Assembly (NCBI GenBank): GCA_947458265.1
Contig: CANGYF010000005.1
Location: 1-64,000, forward strand
Origin: Betaproteobacteria bacterium
GTDB lineage: Bacteria > Pseudomonadota > Gammaproteobacteria > Burkholderiales > CAIKXV01
Direction: 5' to 3'
DNA length: 64,000 bases
The notes under the pieces are model-generated. The model ran no database searches and was not told where the DNA came from. It was given only the letters and a program-made list of their open reading frames with translations. Positions 28,441 to 38,400 of the stretch are shown one piece after another (position 1 is the stretch's first letter; each line of letters opens with the position of its first letter). The translations under genes were made by a program, and so were the position numbers.

Positions 28441-29400
28441 TCAGTCGGCCTTGATGCCGGCGCTGCGGATCACGCCGGCCCAGCGCGCCATGTCGTCGCG
28501 GATGTAGACGGCGGCCTGCGCTGCGCTGGTGGACATGGGCTCGCCGCCGATGCCGGCCAGCCGTTCGCGCGTCTCGGGGCTGGCCATCGACCTGACAGCG
28601 GCCGCGTTCAACCGCTCGACGATGCCCGATGGCGTGTCGCGCGGCGCGAGCAGTGCGTACCAGCCCTCGGCCATCAGCTGGGGATAGCCCACTTCCGCGG
28701 CGGTGGGTACGTCAGGCATGTAGCCGAGCCGGTTGCGGTCGAGCACCGCGAGCGCGCGCAGTCGGCCATCCTTGACGTAGGCGGCGGCACTGGCGGAGGA
28801 CACGACGATCACGTCGACCTCCCCCGCCATCGCGCCGCCGAGTGCGACCGTCGCGCTCTTGTAGGGCACGTGCAGCATCTTCATCCCCGACAGCGACTGC
28901 AGCAGCTCGGTCGCGAGGTGCGGAGTCGAGCCGACGCCACCGGATCCATAGTTCAGCTTGCCGGGATGCCGGCGCGCGAGCGCGACGAGGTCCTTCAGCG
29001 TCTTCGCCGGCACCGAGGGATGGACCACCAGCACGCGCGGGATCGACGCGACCATCGCCACCGGGACGAAGTCCTTGATCGCGTCGTAGCGCACGCGCGG
29101 GTTCAGCAGCGGGTTGAGCACCAGCGGCGAGCCGGACATCAGCAGCGTGTAGCCGTCCGGCGCCGCGCGCGCCACCGCCTCGTGCGCGATATTGCCGCCG
29201 GCGCCCAGACGCTGGTCGATGACGACCGGCTGGCCCAGCGGGCCGGAGATCCCCTGGGCCAGCAGCCGAGCGACCACGTCAGTGCCACCGGCAAAGGAGA
29301 CGATGAGGCGTATCGGACGCGTCGGATACTCCTGCGCCTGCCCCGGGGAAGACAGGCCGGCGGCGACCAGCGCGGCAGCAGCCACGGACAGCCGCGTCAT
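28441..29400 (-). CDS. Bug-family substrate-binding protein (tandem copy A)
   Basis: A 319-residue periplasmic protein with a short signal peptide ending GLSSPGQAQ. It has PTRPIRLIVSFAGGTDVVAR, VVIDQRLGAGGNIAHEAVAR, MLHVPYKSATVALGGAMAG and GYMPDVPTAAEVGYP. It closely resembles the next gene along its whole length (SYGSGGVGSTPHLASELL-type blocks in both), so the pair arose by duplication. The stop of the upstream copy is only 5 nt before this ATG. No TctAB permease is in the window. Confidence 0.92.
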   Translation of the reverse strand: MTRLSVAAAALVAAGLSSPGQAQEYPTRPIRLIVSFAGGTDVVARLLAQGISGPLGQPVVIDQRLGAGGNIAHEAVARAAPDGYTLLMSGSPLVLNPLLNPRVRYDAIKDFVPVAMVASIPRVLVVHPSVPAKTLKDLVALARRHPGKLNYGSGGVGSTPHLATELLQSLSGMKMLHVPYKSATVALGGAMAGEVDVIVVSSASAAAYVKDGRLRALAVLDRNRLGYMPDVPTAAEVGYPQLMAEGWYALLAPRDTPSGIVERLNAAAVRSMASPETRERLAGIGGEPMSTSAAQAAVYIRDDMARWAGVIRSAGIKAD

Positions 29401-29405
29401 CCGCC

Positions 29406-30452
29406 CTACTCCGCCTTGACGCCGGCGTCGCGGATCACCTTGCCCCAGCGTGCCATCTCGTCGCGGATGAACGCCGCGCTCTGGATCGGGGTCGTGGTCA
29501 TCGGCTCGCCGCCGATGCCGGCCAGGCGTTCACGCGTCTCGGCAGCGTTGATCGCCTTCACGGCCTCCGCGTTCAGCCGCTCGACGATCGCCACCGGCGT
29601 GTCGCGCGGCGCCAGCAGCGCATACCAGTTGACCGCGAGCAGTTGCGGGAAGCCGACCTCGGCCGCCGTCGGCACCTCGGCCATGGCCGCGACCCGCTTG
29701 CCGTCGAGCACGGCCAGCGCGCGCAGGCGCCCGTTCTTGACGTACGGCGCGGCGCTGGACGAAGCCACCACTACCACGTCGACCTCGCCGCTCATCGCGC
29801 CGGTAAGCGCGATGGTCGCGCTCTTGTATGGCACATGCAGCATCTTCACCCCGGCGAGCGACTTCAGCAGTTCGGACGCGAGGTGCGGGGTCGACCCGAC
29901 ACCGCCCGACCCGTAGCTGAGCTTGTCCGGGTTGCGCCGGGCGAGCGCGACCAGTTCCTTCATCGACTTCGCCGGCACCAGCGGATGGACCACCAGCACG
30001 CTCGGGATCGCCGCCACCACCGCCACCGGCGCGAAGTCGCGCACCGGATCGAACCCCACCTTGGGGTTGAGCAGCGGGTTGAGCACCACCGGCGGCGCCG
30101 CCATCAGCAGCGTGTAGCCATCCGGCGCTGCCTTGGCCACGGCCTCGTGCGCAATGTTGCCGCCCGCGCCGAGGCGCTGGTCGGGCAGCACCTGCTGGCC
30201 GAGCGAGGCCGACATCCGCTGCGCGAGCAGCCGTGCCACCACGTCGGTGCCACCGGCGAAGGGCAGCACCAGGCGGATCGGCCGGTTCGGGTAATCCTGC
30301 GCTTGTGTTTGTGCCTGTGCGATGCCGGGCAGCAGCATGACGCACGAAAGAACCACGCACGAACGCACGAACGCAGCCCTGCCCGCCGCCGCGCCGCGAC
30401 CTGTTCCGCCTCGGCATCCACGCCGAGCATCCATCGAATCGGTGTCCTGCAT
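29406..30452 (-). CDS. Bug-family substrate-binding protein (tandem copy B)
   Basis: A 348-residue periplasmic protein. The chosen ATG (MQDTDSMDARR) has GAGG upstream and gives a long leader before the hydrophobic signal segment CVVLSCVMLLPGIAQAQ; a later start is possible. Mature blocks PNRPIRLVLPFAGGTDVVAR, LGAGGNIAHEAVAKAAPDGY and MLHVPYKSATIALTGAMSG parallel copy A. It lies between the class II aldolase gene and copy A on one strand, so uptake of the aldolase's substrate or a precursor is plausible. Confidence 0.9.
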   Translation of the reverse strand: MQDTDSMDARRGCRGGTGRGAAAGRAAFVRSCVVLSCVMLLPGIAQAQTQAQDYPNRPIRLVLPFAGGTDVVARLLAQRMSASLGQQVLPDQRLGAGGNIAHEAVAKAAPDGYTLLMAAPPVVLNPLLNPKVGFDPVRDFAPVAVVAAIPSVLVVHPLVPAKSMKELVALARRNPDKLSYGSGGVGSTPHLASELLKSLAGVKMLHVPYKSATIALTGAMSGEVDVVVVASSSAAPYVKNGRLRALAVLDGKRVAAMAEVPTAAEVGFPQLLAVNWYALLAPRDTPVAIVERLNAEAVKAINAAETRERLAGIGGEPMTTTPIQSAAFIRDEMARWGKVIRDAGVKAE

Positions 30453-30484
30453 GCTGTCCTCGCTTCGCCGGCCTTCCGGCCTGT

Positions 30485-31183
30485 TCATCTGCGGGCGGCT
30501 TCGGCCGCCTCGTCCGCTTCCAGCAGCGCCCACACACGGCGGAACGGGCCGCGCGAACGCACCAGTTCCTCGCCGGCATCCTTCGCCAGGTCGTCCTCGA
30601 TCCAGACCGGATCGCCGATCTGCGCGCTGATCACCGCCCGGTGCGCGTTCTCCTCGAACAGGAAGGCACCGGCGACCATCTCCTCGATCGTGCCACCGGT
30701 GATGGCAGCGCCATGCGCGCGCATCAGCACCGCACGGTGCGGGCCGAGCGCCTTGACCAGTGCCTGCCCGCGCTCGACGGTGCTCACCAGCCGCGGGTCA
30801 TGGTAGGTCGGCACGCCGTCGTGGAACAGCGTGCCCATCAGGTGCACCGCCTTCAGCGTCGGGCGCGAACTGGTGGTGAACGCAGTCGAATACATGCCGT
30901 GGTAGTGCACCAGGCTGCCGACGTCCGGCCGCGCCTTCAGGATCTCGAGGTGGATCGGATACTCGCCCGGTATGTCGCCCTTGCCGGAGACGCGCTTGCC
31001 GTCGAGGTCGTAGACGAGGAAATCCTCGGGATGCGCATCCGGGCCGAGCGAGTGGCGCGTGATCATCCACTGGTCGCTGTCCGGGATGCGCGCACTGATA
31101 TGGCCGAAGCCCTCGATGAAGCCTCGGCGGTACAGGAAGCGCCAGGCCTTCATCATCGTCTCGATCATCGCGTCGTTGCCCAT
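30485..31183 (-). CDS. Class II aldolase/adducin-family protein
   Basis: A 232-residue zinc-dependent aldolase fold. The N-terminal region GFIEGFGHISARIPDSDQWM is the family entry. Zinc ligands are in LVHYHGMYSTAF near residue 105 and in LMRAHGAAITGGTIEEMV near residue 165. Relatives include fuculose-phosphate aldolase and several decarboxylases; the reaction here is unknown. The ATG has GGAGG just upstream, whereas the upstream extension of the frame is non-coding in character. It probably heads an operon with the two Bug genes. Confidence 0.88.
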   Translation of the reverse strand: MGNDAMIETMMKAWRFLYRRGFIEGFGHISARIPDSDQWMITRHSLGPDAHPEDFLVYDLDGKRVSGKGDIPGEYPIHLEILKARPDVGSLVHYHGMYSTAFTTSSRPTLKAVHLMGTLFHDGVPTYHDPRLVSTVERGQALVKALGPHRAVLMRAHGAAITGGTIEEMVAGAFLFEENAHRAVISAQIGDPVWIEDDLAKDAGEELVRSRGPFRRVWALLEADEAAEAARR

Positions 31184-31218
31184 CTTTCCTCCATCCTGTT
31201 CCGTGGACCCGCCCTGCT

Positions 31219-31740
31219 TCACCGCCCGGGATCGATCGCCGCCAGCAATGCACGGTAGCCGTCGGTGGCCACGTTCGCCCGCTCGTCCGACTCCAGGTAC
31301 ACGCAGTAGCCGCTGCCGCCGAGCGGCCCGGACACGGTCCAGCCTTCGCCCACCGCCGCACCCGCCAGTTCGACGAACACGTCCAGCGGCGAATTCTCCC
31401 AATGGCTGTAGGCTACCAGCGCGTCGGGCACGGCCAGCGCCTCTGCCAGCCCCAGCGCATTATCAGCGAACTCGGCGACGTCCTCCGCACTCGATGCCAG
31501 GTCCGAAAAATCCGACCAGGCCGCCGCGAACTCCTCGTACACCGGGCTGCCTTCGACCACGTCGTCCCACACCCACACGCGATGGTGGTTGCAGGTATCG
31601 CCGTTCGCCGGGCTGTTGAAGTAGCCGCACAGCGGGCAGTTCTCGCCATCGTCCTCGCCGGACGACGCCTGGCCGCCCGCGGCGTCTTCCGCCTCGTCGT
31701 CATCGTCCTCGCCGGCCGCGTTGCCGTTCAGTGTGGACAT
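31219..31740 (-). CDS. Uncharacterised protein with acidic N-terminus and zinc-ribbon-like motif
   Basis: A 173-residue protein that I cannot assign to a family. It starts with an Asp/Glu-rich stretch (GEDDDDEAEDAAGG and SSGEDDGE). A likely metal-binding cluster follows: CPLCGYFNSPANGDTCNHHR, i.e. C-x2-C-x11-C-x-H-H. The rest is mixed, with WENSPLDVFVELAGA and GSGYCVYLESDE near the end. No signal peptide or membrane segment is seen. It starts 22 nt after the end of the manganese exporter gene on the same strand. Confidence 0.75.
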   Translation of the reverse strand: MSTLNGNAAGEDDDDEAEDAAGGQASSGEDDGENCPLCGYFNSPANGDTCNHHRVWVWDDVVEGSPVYEEFAAAWSDFSDLASSAEDVAEFADNALGLAEALAVPDALVAYSHWENSPLDVFVELAGAAVGEGWTVSGPLGGSGYCVYLESDERANVATDGYRALLAAIDPGR

Positions 31741-31762
31741 GCCCTGCCTGCCTTTCCTGCAC

Positions 31763-32338
31763 TCATCCGAAGAGGGAATCGATCCCGAGCAGCGTCAGCA
31801 CGCCCATCAGCGCGAAGATCGCCGCTGCGATCGAGTGTACGAGCTTCATCGGAATCTTCGCCGCGAAGCGGTTACCGACGAACACCGCCGGCACGTCAGC
31901 CACCAGCATGCCCAGCGTCGTCCCCACCACCACCATCAGCGGCGCGGCGTAATGCGCAGCCAGCGCCACGGTCGCGATCTGCGTCTTGTCACCCATCTCG
32001 GCCAGGAAGAAAGTGACCAGGGTGGCGCCGAATACGCCCAGGCGCTGCGCCACATGCGTATCCTCGTCCTCGATGCGGTCGGGGATCAGCGTCCAGATCG
32101 CCATGCCGATGAACGACAGTCCCAGGATCCAGCGCATCGCGCCAGGGCTGACCACCGAGGTGATCCATGCACCCAGTGCGCCGGCGAGCCCGTGGTTGAC
32201 GAGCGTCGCGCAAAGGATGCCGGCGATGATCGGCAATGGCTTCTTGAAGCGTGCTGCAAGGATGAATGCCAGCAGCTGCGTCTTGTCGCCGATTTCTGCG
32301 AGCGCGACCACGCCGGTCGAGATGAACAGTGCTTCCAT
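31763..32338 (-). CDS. UPF0016/TMEM165-GDT1 family manganese exporter
   Basis: A 191-residue membrane protein with two repeated halves. Each half carries the family motif E-x-G-D-K-T: ALAEIGDKTQLLAFILA near residue 15 and FFLAEMGDKTQIATVALAA near residue 110. About six membrane segments are visible. Characterised members (MneA in Vibrio, Gdt1, TMEM165) move Mn2+ or Ca2+. A yybP-ykoY riboswitch precedes it, which supports Mn2+ export and manganese-induced expression. The ATG opens MEALFISTGVVAL; upstream frame is the riboswitch. No clear Shine-Dalgarno lies in front of this ATG. Confidence 0.93.
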   Translation of the reverse strand: MEALFISTGVVALAEIGDKTQLLAFILAARFKKPLPIIAGILCATLVNHGLAGALGAWITSVVSPGAMRWILGLSFIGMAIWTLIPDRIEDEDTHVAQRLGVFGATLVTFFLAEMGDKTQIATVALAAHYAAPLMVVVGTTLGMLVADVPAVFVGNRFAAKIPMKLVHSIAAAIFALMGVLTLLGIDSLFG

Positions 32339-32356
32339 GGTGCAGGTGTGCCAGTG

Positions 32357-32422
32357 TGCCAACGTGTTGACGCAGGCCCTTCCGGACCCGGATGGGTGGA
32401 AGGCGGCTACTCCCCGCTGACA
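32357..32422 (-). ncRNA. yybP-ykoY manganese riboswitch
   Basis: Read on the minus strand, the leader contains both invariant loops of the yybP-ykoY aptamer: GGGGAGTAGCC (32415-32405) and GTCAACAC (32371-32364). The closing helix P1 pairs TGTCAGCG (32422-32415) with CGTTGGCA (32364-32357), with two wobble pairs. Between the loops, CCTTCCACCC and GGGTCCGGAAGG form a hairpin. The aptamer ends 18 nt before the ATG of the UPF0016 gene. This class binds Mn2+ and turns on exporters. The expression mode is probably translational, since no T-run follows. Confidence 0.88.
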
Positions 32423-32496
32423 AGGCGAGGATACCCCGGAACGCGACGCATGGTCGCACGGCGCGCCGTGCAGGCAAGGCCGGCTGACGCACGACA

Positions 32497-35400
32497 TCAA
32501 TGCAAGGGCTGCACCGGCGCCACCAGCGGCACGACGACATGCGTGCCGGACGGCAGCAGTGGCCACTCGAGGCGCTCGCCAGGCTGCAGCAACCGCGCCC
32601 CTTCCCGCCCGGCAACCGCAGGCAGGTCGCGTGCATCGACCCTGATCAGCGTGAAGCGCAGCACCCGGCCATCGCGGCGCAGGATGATGCCGGCGCGCTG
32701 CCAGTGCGACGGCAGGCAGGGCTCGAAGGCCAGGCACTGCGCATCGATCCGCAGGCCCAGGATGGATTCCATCGCCGCACGATGCATCCAGGCCGCGGCA
32801 CCGGTGTACCAGCTCCATCCACCGCGCCCGACATACGGCAGCTGGCTGTAGGTGTCACCGGCCATGACATACGGTTCGATCCGGTAGGCCGGGCCATGCA
32901 GCGGATGGGCGGCCCGGTGCGCAGGGCTGAGCCAGGTGAAGTAGGTCCACGGCAGGTCCGCATCGCCATCGCCCGAGCGCACCAGTGCGGCGCGCGCCAT
33001 CAGTGCCCAGGCGCCGGCGTGCGAGTACTGGCCGCCGTTCTCCCGGACACCGGGCGGATACGCCTGAATGTATCCGGCCACCGGCTGGGCATGCTGCAGC
33101 GGGGGTGCCAGCAGCTGAAGCAGTCCTGCCTCGCGGTCGACCAGCCGGGCTTCCACCGCCGCCATGGCCAGGCGCTGCTTGTGCACGGATCCTGCGCCCG
33201 ACAGGACCGCCCAGGCCTGGGCGATGAGGTCGATCCGGGCTTCCGGATTCGAGGATGTACCCAGCACGCTGCCATCATCGAAGAACGCGCGCCGGAACCA
33301 GAGGCCGTCCCAGGCCGGTCCGTCCAGCGCCTCGCGCCAGCCGCGCGCCGCCCGCGTCCAGCGCGCGGCACGCACCGATTCGCCGCGGCGCATGGCGAGC
33401 GGCACGAATGCCGACACCACCCGGCACAGGAACCAGCCCAGCCACACCGACTCGCCCCGACCTTCGTGGCCGACGCGGTTCATGCCGTCGTTCCAGTCAC
33501 CGGTACCCATCAACGGCAGGCCGTGCGCGCCGACGAGAAGGCTGCGGTCGATGGCAAGTGCCGCATGCTCGTAGACGCTTGCCGTGAGGTTCGACAGGCC
33601 AGGGGTGTAGTAGGCATCCTCCGATCCCTGTTCGATCGCGGCGCCCTCGAGGAAGGCGACCGTCTCGTCCAGCACCGACACGTCGCCGCTGGCCTCCACG
33701 TAGTGCGCGCAGGCCAGCGGCAGCCACAGCAGGTCGTCCGAGAAACGGGTACGCACGCCGGCGCCTCCCGGCGCATGCCACCAGTGCTGCACGTCGCCCT
33801 CCGGGAACTGCCGGCCGGCACAGGTGACGATCTGGGCGCGCAGCATCGCCGGAGCGGCCCAGGCCAGCGCCATCGCGTCCTGCAACTGGTCCCGGAAACC
33901 GGAGGCACCACCGGCCTGGTAGAAGCCCGACTTGGACCAGAGCCGGCAGGAGATGGCCTGGTAGAGCAGCCAACGGTTCACCAGTGCATCGAACAGCGGG
34001 TCCGGCGTCTGCACCTCGGTGGTACCGAGCAGCCGGTCCCAGTGCTCGCGCACGGCCTCGATGCGTGCCGCCGGTGCGACCATGGCGGCTTGGCGCGCCA
34101 GTTCGCGCGCTGCCGCGGGCGAGCCGGCATGGCCGAGCAGGAACACGCGTTCGCAGGGCGCTTCGGGATGCAGCACCACGTCGGTGGACAGCAGCGCACA
34201 GGGGTCCAGGCCGGCGCCACTGCGCCGACCCGGCCGTGCCGGCAACGCCAGCCTGCCCTGCGGGTCGAAGCATTCGCGCCGATCGCAGGTCCAGCCGACC
34301 GGGACGTGGTCCCTTCCCGTCGCACCCGAAAGCGCGAGGAAGGCTGTGCCGTCTCCGAACCCTGCCACCTGTTCCGCCTGCGTGGCGAGCAGGATGTCGA
34401 GGCGGCGGCGGGCGGCCTCGCCGCCGCGTGTACCGACCACCACCGCATCCGGCACATCGCCCGCCTCGGGCAGATCGACCGCATGGTGGCTGGCATGCAC
34501 GGTCGCACGATCCCCCCGGCTGGCCCCCATCATCCATTCGGCGATCGCCACCACCCGCATGCGCAGGGGCGCGCTGCCATGGTTCACCAGGCGGATGCTG
34601 ACCTGCTTCACGGCCAGCACCGCATCGACGCACCAGCTCGCCATCACCTCCAGGTCGCCGATACGGTGGCGGATCACCGTGTAGCCCTGTCCGTGCGTGA
34701 TGCGATAGGTCGCCGCCTCGCTGCCGCGCGCGGAGGGCGCCACCGTCCAGGCGCGGCCGGTGCGCGGATCCTGCACCAGGAACCACTCCGAGGGTGGATC
34801 GCCCACCGCATCGTTCGACCAGGCAGTCAGCTGGTTGAGCCGGCTGTTGACCGCCCAGGTGTAGCCGCCGCCGGCCTCCGAGATCTGCGCACCAAAACCG
34901 GGGTTGGACAACACGTTGATCCACGGCCGCTCGGGACGCATTCCCTCGCAGACGTCGAACTCGAATTCGCCGCACCCTTCGATGAAGCGCCCGGCGGAAG
35001 GACCGGGCAGCCGCGGACTGCGGGGCAACAGCGGCACCACGACCTGCCCTGTCGCCCGGCGTGAAGCCAGTGCCTGCTCGTGGAGGTCGGTCCACTCGCG
35101 CACGCGATGCAGCAGCGGACGACCATCCGCCACCAGGTGCAACCGGGCCAGCGCATGCAGGCAGGCAAGCTCTCCTGCGGAGAGCTCCTCGGTGCGCAGC
35201 AGGTGGAAACCGGTCTTCGCCACCGCGCCCTGCAGGTCGTCTTCCGCGGAGTGACGATCGCGCAGCGCGGCGATCGCCTGCTGCAGCGGCATCTGGTACG
35301 AGAGCGCTTCGCTGTTCAGCACGATCAGGTCGCAGGCCACGCCACCCCACGACCACAGGCGCAGCCCCTCTGCCAGCGCCCGTACCAGTCCGAGACCCTG

Positions 35401-38400
35401 CATCGATCCGGCCGACACCAGGATCAGCGGCAGGTCGCCGGAGATGCCCAGGCGCCAGAGCAACCGGCGGTCGCAGCTGGCGATGCGCTCGTCGGTGCCC
35501 GTCTCGTCGTGGGCGGAGGGACGGGTGACAGTGGCCACGAGTGCCGTGGTCAGCGTCTGGATCACCGCCAGGTTGGCGGGACTCAACCGGACCACATGCA
35601 GCCGGATGCCACCGAGGGTGGCCGACATCAGCGACGCGCGCGCGACATGCGCCGGCTGCCGGTACTTGTCCACGATCGCGCGCAACGTGCCGACGTCGTC
35701 TGCCGCCGCCGTGGCGAAGGTGAGCCTGGCGCGTGCGCCGGGGCCGATCCGCAGGCGTACGGCGAAGCAGGCAACCGGGTCGAGCCCGGTATCCAGCGCA
35801 TGCGCCGCTGTTGCCGCTTCGCCGTCGGGCAGTTCGTCGAACGCGGCCAGCGGCAGGCCGGCATCATGGTTGCGGCCCAGCCAGCGCTGGCGATCGGTCT
35901 GCACCCGGATGCCGACCACGGCGGGGTCGCCGTCCGCCAGGAAGTGCGCCGCCTGCAGCGCCGCTTCCGTCGGCAGGCGCGGCGTTCGCTCGAACATCAG
36001 CGCCTGGTCGGCCGCGTCCCACGCAGCGCGCACGAACAGGTTCGTGAACGCGGGATGAGCCTCGTCCGCAGCCGGCTCGCTGAGCGTGACTTCAAAGGAC
36101 GACATCAGTTCGATGTCGATCATGGCGTCGCCCAGGTTGTTCAGTTCGACCTGCCTGAACTCGATGTCGTCCTCCGGGCTGACCCAGACCGTGACGTGTG
36201 CCCGCATCGCCGGCCAGCGCGCATCGAAGCACACGCGGTCGGCATGGAACACCGCCTGGTACGCAGCCTCGGCATCCGGCGCGGGATGGCTCGTGATGGA
36301 GACCGGCCGCTGCTGCCCGGCACGGCGCACGAACAGGAAGCTGCCGCAGGCATCGCGCAGCAGGTCGTCACGCCAGCGCGTGATGCCGACGCGTCCGCGC
36401 CGGCTCCAGCCGGCGCCGTTGGCACGCAGGGACACATGGTAGCGGCCGTTGGACAGCAGGTGCGTCGGCTCGACCGCGGCCCGACCCGGCTCCAGTTCGC
36501 GCAGGACGCGCGGCGCCTGCTTGCGCAGCACGCGCGGCGCCGTAGCCGACGGCGGCGCATGCAGCATCGACACCTCGCGCGGCGCGCGCTCGTGCAGCAG
36601 CGAGGAGACGGCTTCCAGCCGTGGATCGGCCATTCCCCAGCGTTGCGCCGGAGCGCCGAGCAGCACGTTGGCGAGCGCGATGATCGTCATGCCCTGGTGA
36701 TGCGCCATGAAGGTCCCGACCGGAGTGAACACGTCGCCGCTCGCCTGTCGTGCGGGCGTGAAGTCCAGCGCCTCGATGAAGCCGTAGCGACCGCGCGCGC
36801 CCAGTCGCTGCAGGGTGTCGAAGTTGCGCCGCGCCCGGCGTGGCGCAACCTGTGCAGCCAGTGCAGTCGCATAGGGCGCAACGACCAGTTCGTCCGCCGG
36901 GGTACGACGCAGCGCCAGGCGCGGCACGCCCTGCGGTGCGTACTGGTAGGCCAGCGTGTGGTCGCGGCCAGCGTAGGCGGATTCCGAGATTCCCCAGGGG
37001 ACGCCCTGCTCCTCGGTGTATGCGATCTGCTCATCGACCGCCACGCGTGCGGCTTCATGCAGCACGCTGCCGTCGGGCTCCTGCAGCATGAGCGTGGGCA
37101 TCAGGTACTCGAACATCGAACCGGACCACGAGCGCAGCCCGGCGCGCGCACCCAGCGCATAGAACGGCCGGCCGAGCGAAGCCCAGTGCGCCACAGGCAC
37201 GTCGCCCTTGGCGATCGCCAGCAGGCTGGTGAGCCGGGACTCGGACGCGAGCAGGTCGTAGAACCCTGAATCGAGCTCCTGCTCGGCGACCCGGAACCCG
37301 ATGTGGAACAGGTGCCGACGACCGTGGTAGAGGAACCCGAACTCCGGAGCCCAGGCCAGTTCCTCGCAGCGCGCGGCAATCGCGTGCAGGCGCTGGATCG
37401 CAGCGCACGCGTCTTCATCGAGCAGCGCCCGGGCGTCGCGCAGGCGCGTACCGGCCAGCGAGAGGTGGTCCTCCAGCGCCCACAGCAGCTCGCTGCATGG
37501 CGCCGGCACCTCCACGACCGGCACGCCTGGCGACGGGGCCGGCGCATGCGAGCGCACCATCCCATCAAGCTCGACCCTGGCCTGCGCCAGCAAGCGCTGC
37601 ATCGACGCCAGCCCGTCGCGGTCCTCGATCGTGCAAGTCCCGGCGTCGAGCAACCGGACCAGCGCCAACCGGGGCTCGGGCGAGGCGAGCAGTTCGGGCC
37701 ACAGCCGGCGCAGGGCGGCGATCCGCTTCAGCGAACCGGACACGGCGGCCGCCGTTGGCGCCAGGTCGGCTGGTGGTACCGCCTGCGCCGCCAGTTCGTG
37801 GCACGCCTGAGCGACCGCCAGCAGGTGGCCGCTCAGGTTGCCGCTGTCGACGGTAGACACGTACATCGGCAGCAGCGGCTCGCAGCTACGGGTGTCGTAC
37901 CAGTTCAGAAAATGTCCGCGATGGCGCTGCAGCCTGCCCAGGGTGTACAGCGTGGATTCGATCCGCGACAGCAGGTCCTGCATGCCGATCCAGCCGAACC
38001 GATGCGCGCAGGCGACGCTCAGCAGGTAGAGCCCGACATTGGTGGGCGAGGTGCGGTGGGCGAGCATGTCGTACGGCAGCACCTGCAGGTTGTCCGGCGG
38101 CAGGTGGTTGTCGGCCGCTCCCACGCAGCGATCGAACAGCCGCCACGTATCGCGGGCCACGCCCTCGAGGAAGGCATCGTCGCCCGGCGCGAGCTTGCGA
38201 GCGGGTGCCTCTGCCAGGCGCTGGCTCGCCCACCAGGTCCAGACCGGCGATGCCCCCCAGGCCAGGCAGACCATGATCGACAGCAAGGGCCATGGCGAGC
38301 CCGTCGCCAGCAGCACGCCGAGGAGGACGGCAGCGACGACCGGCTCCGCCGCATGCCTGCGCAGCACGGAACCCAGGCGCGTCTGCGCGCTCGCCTGCGC

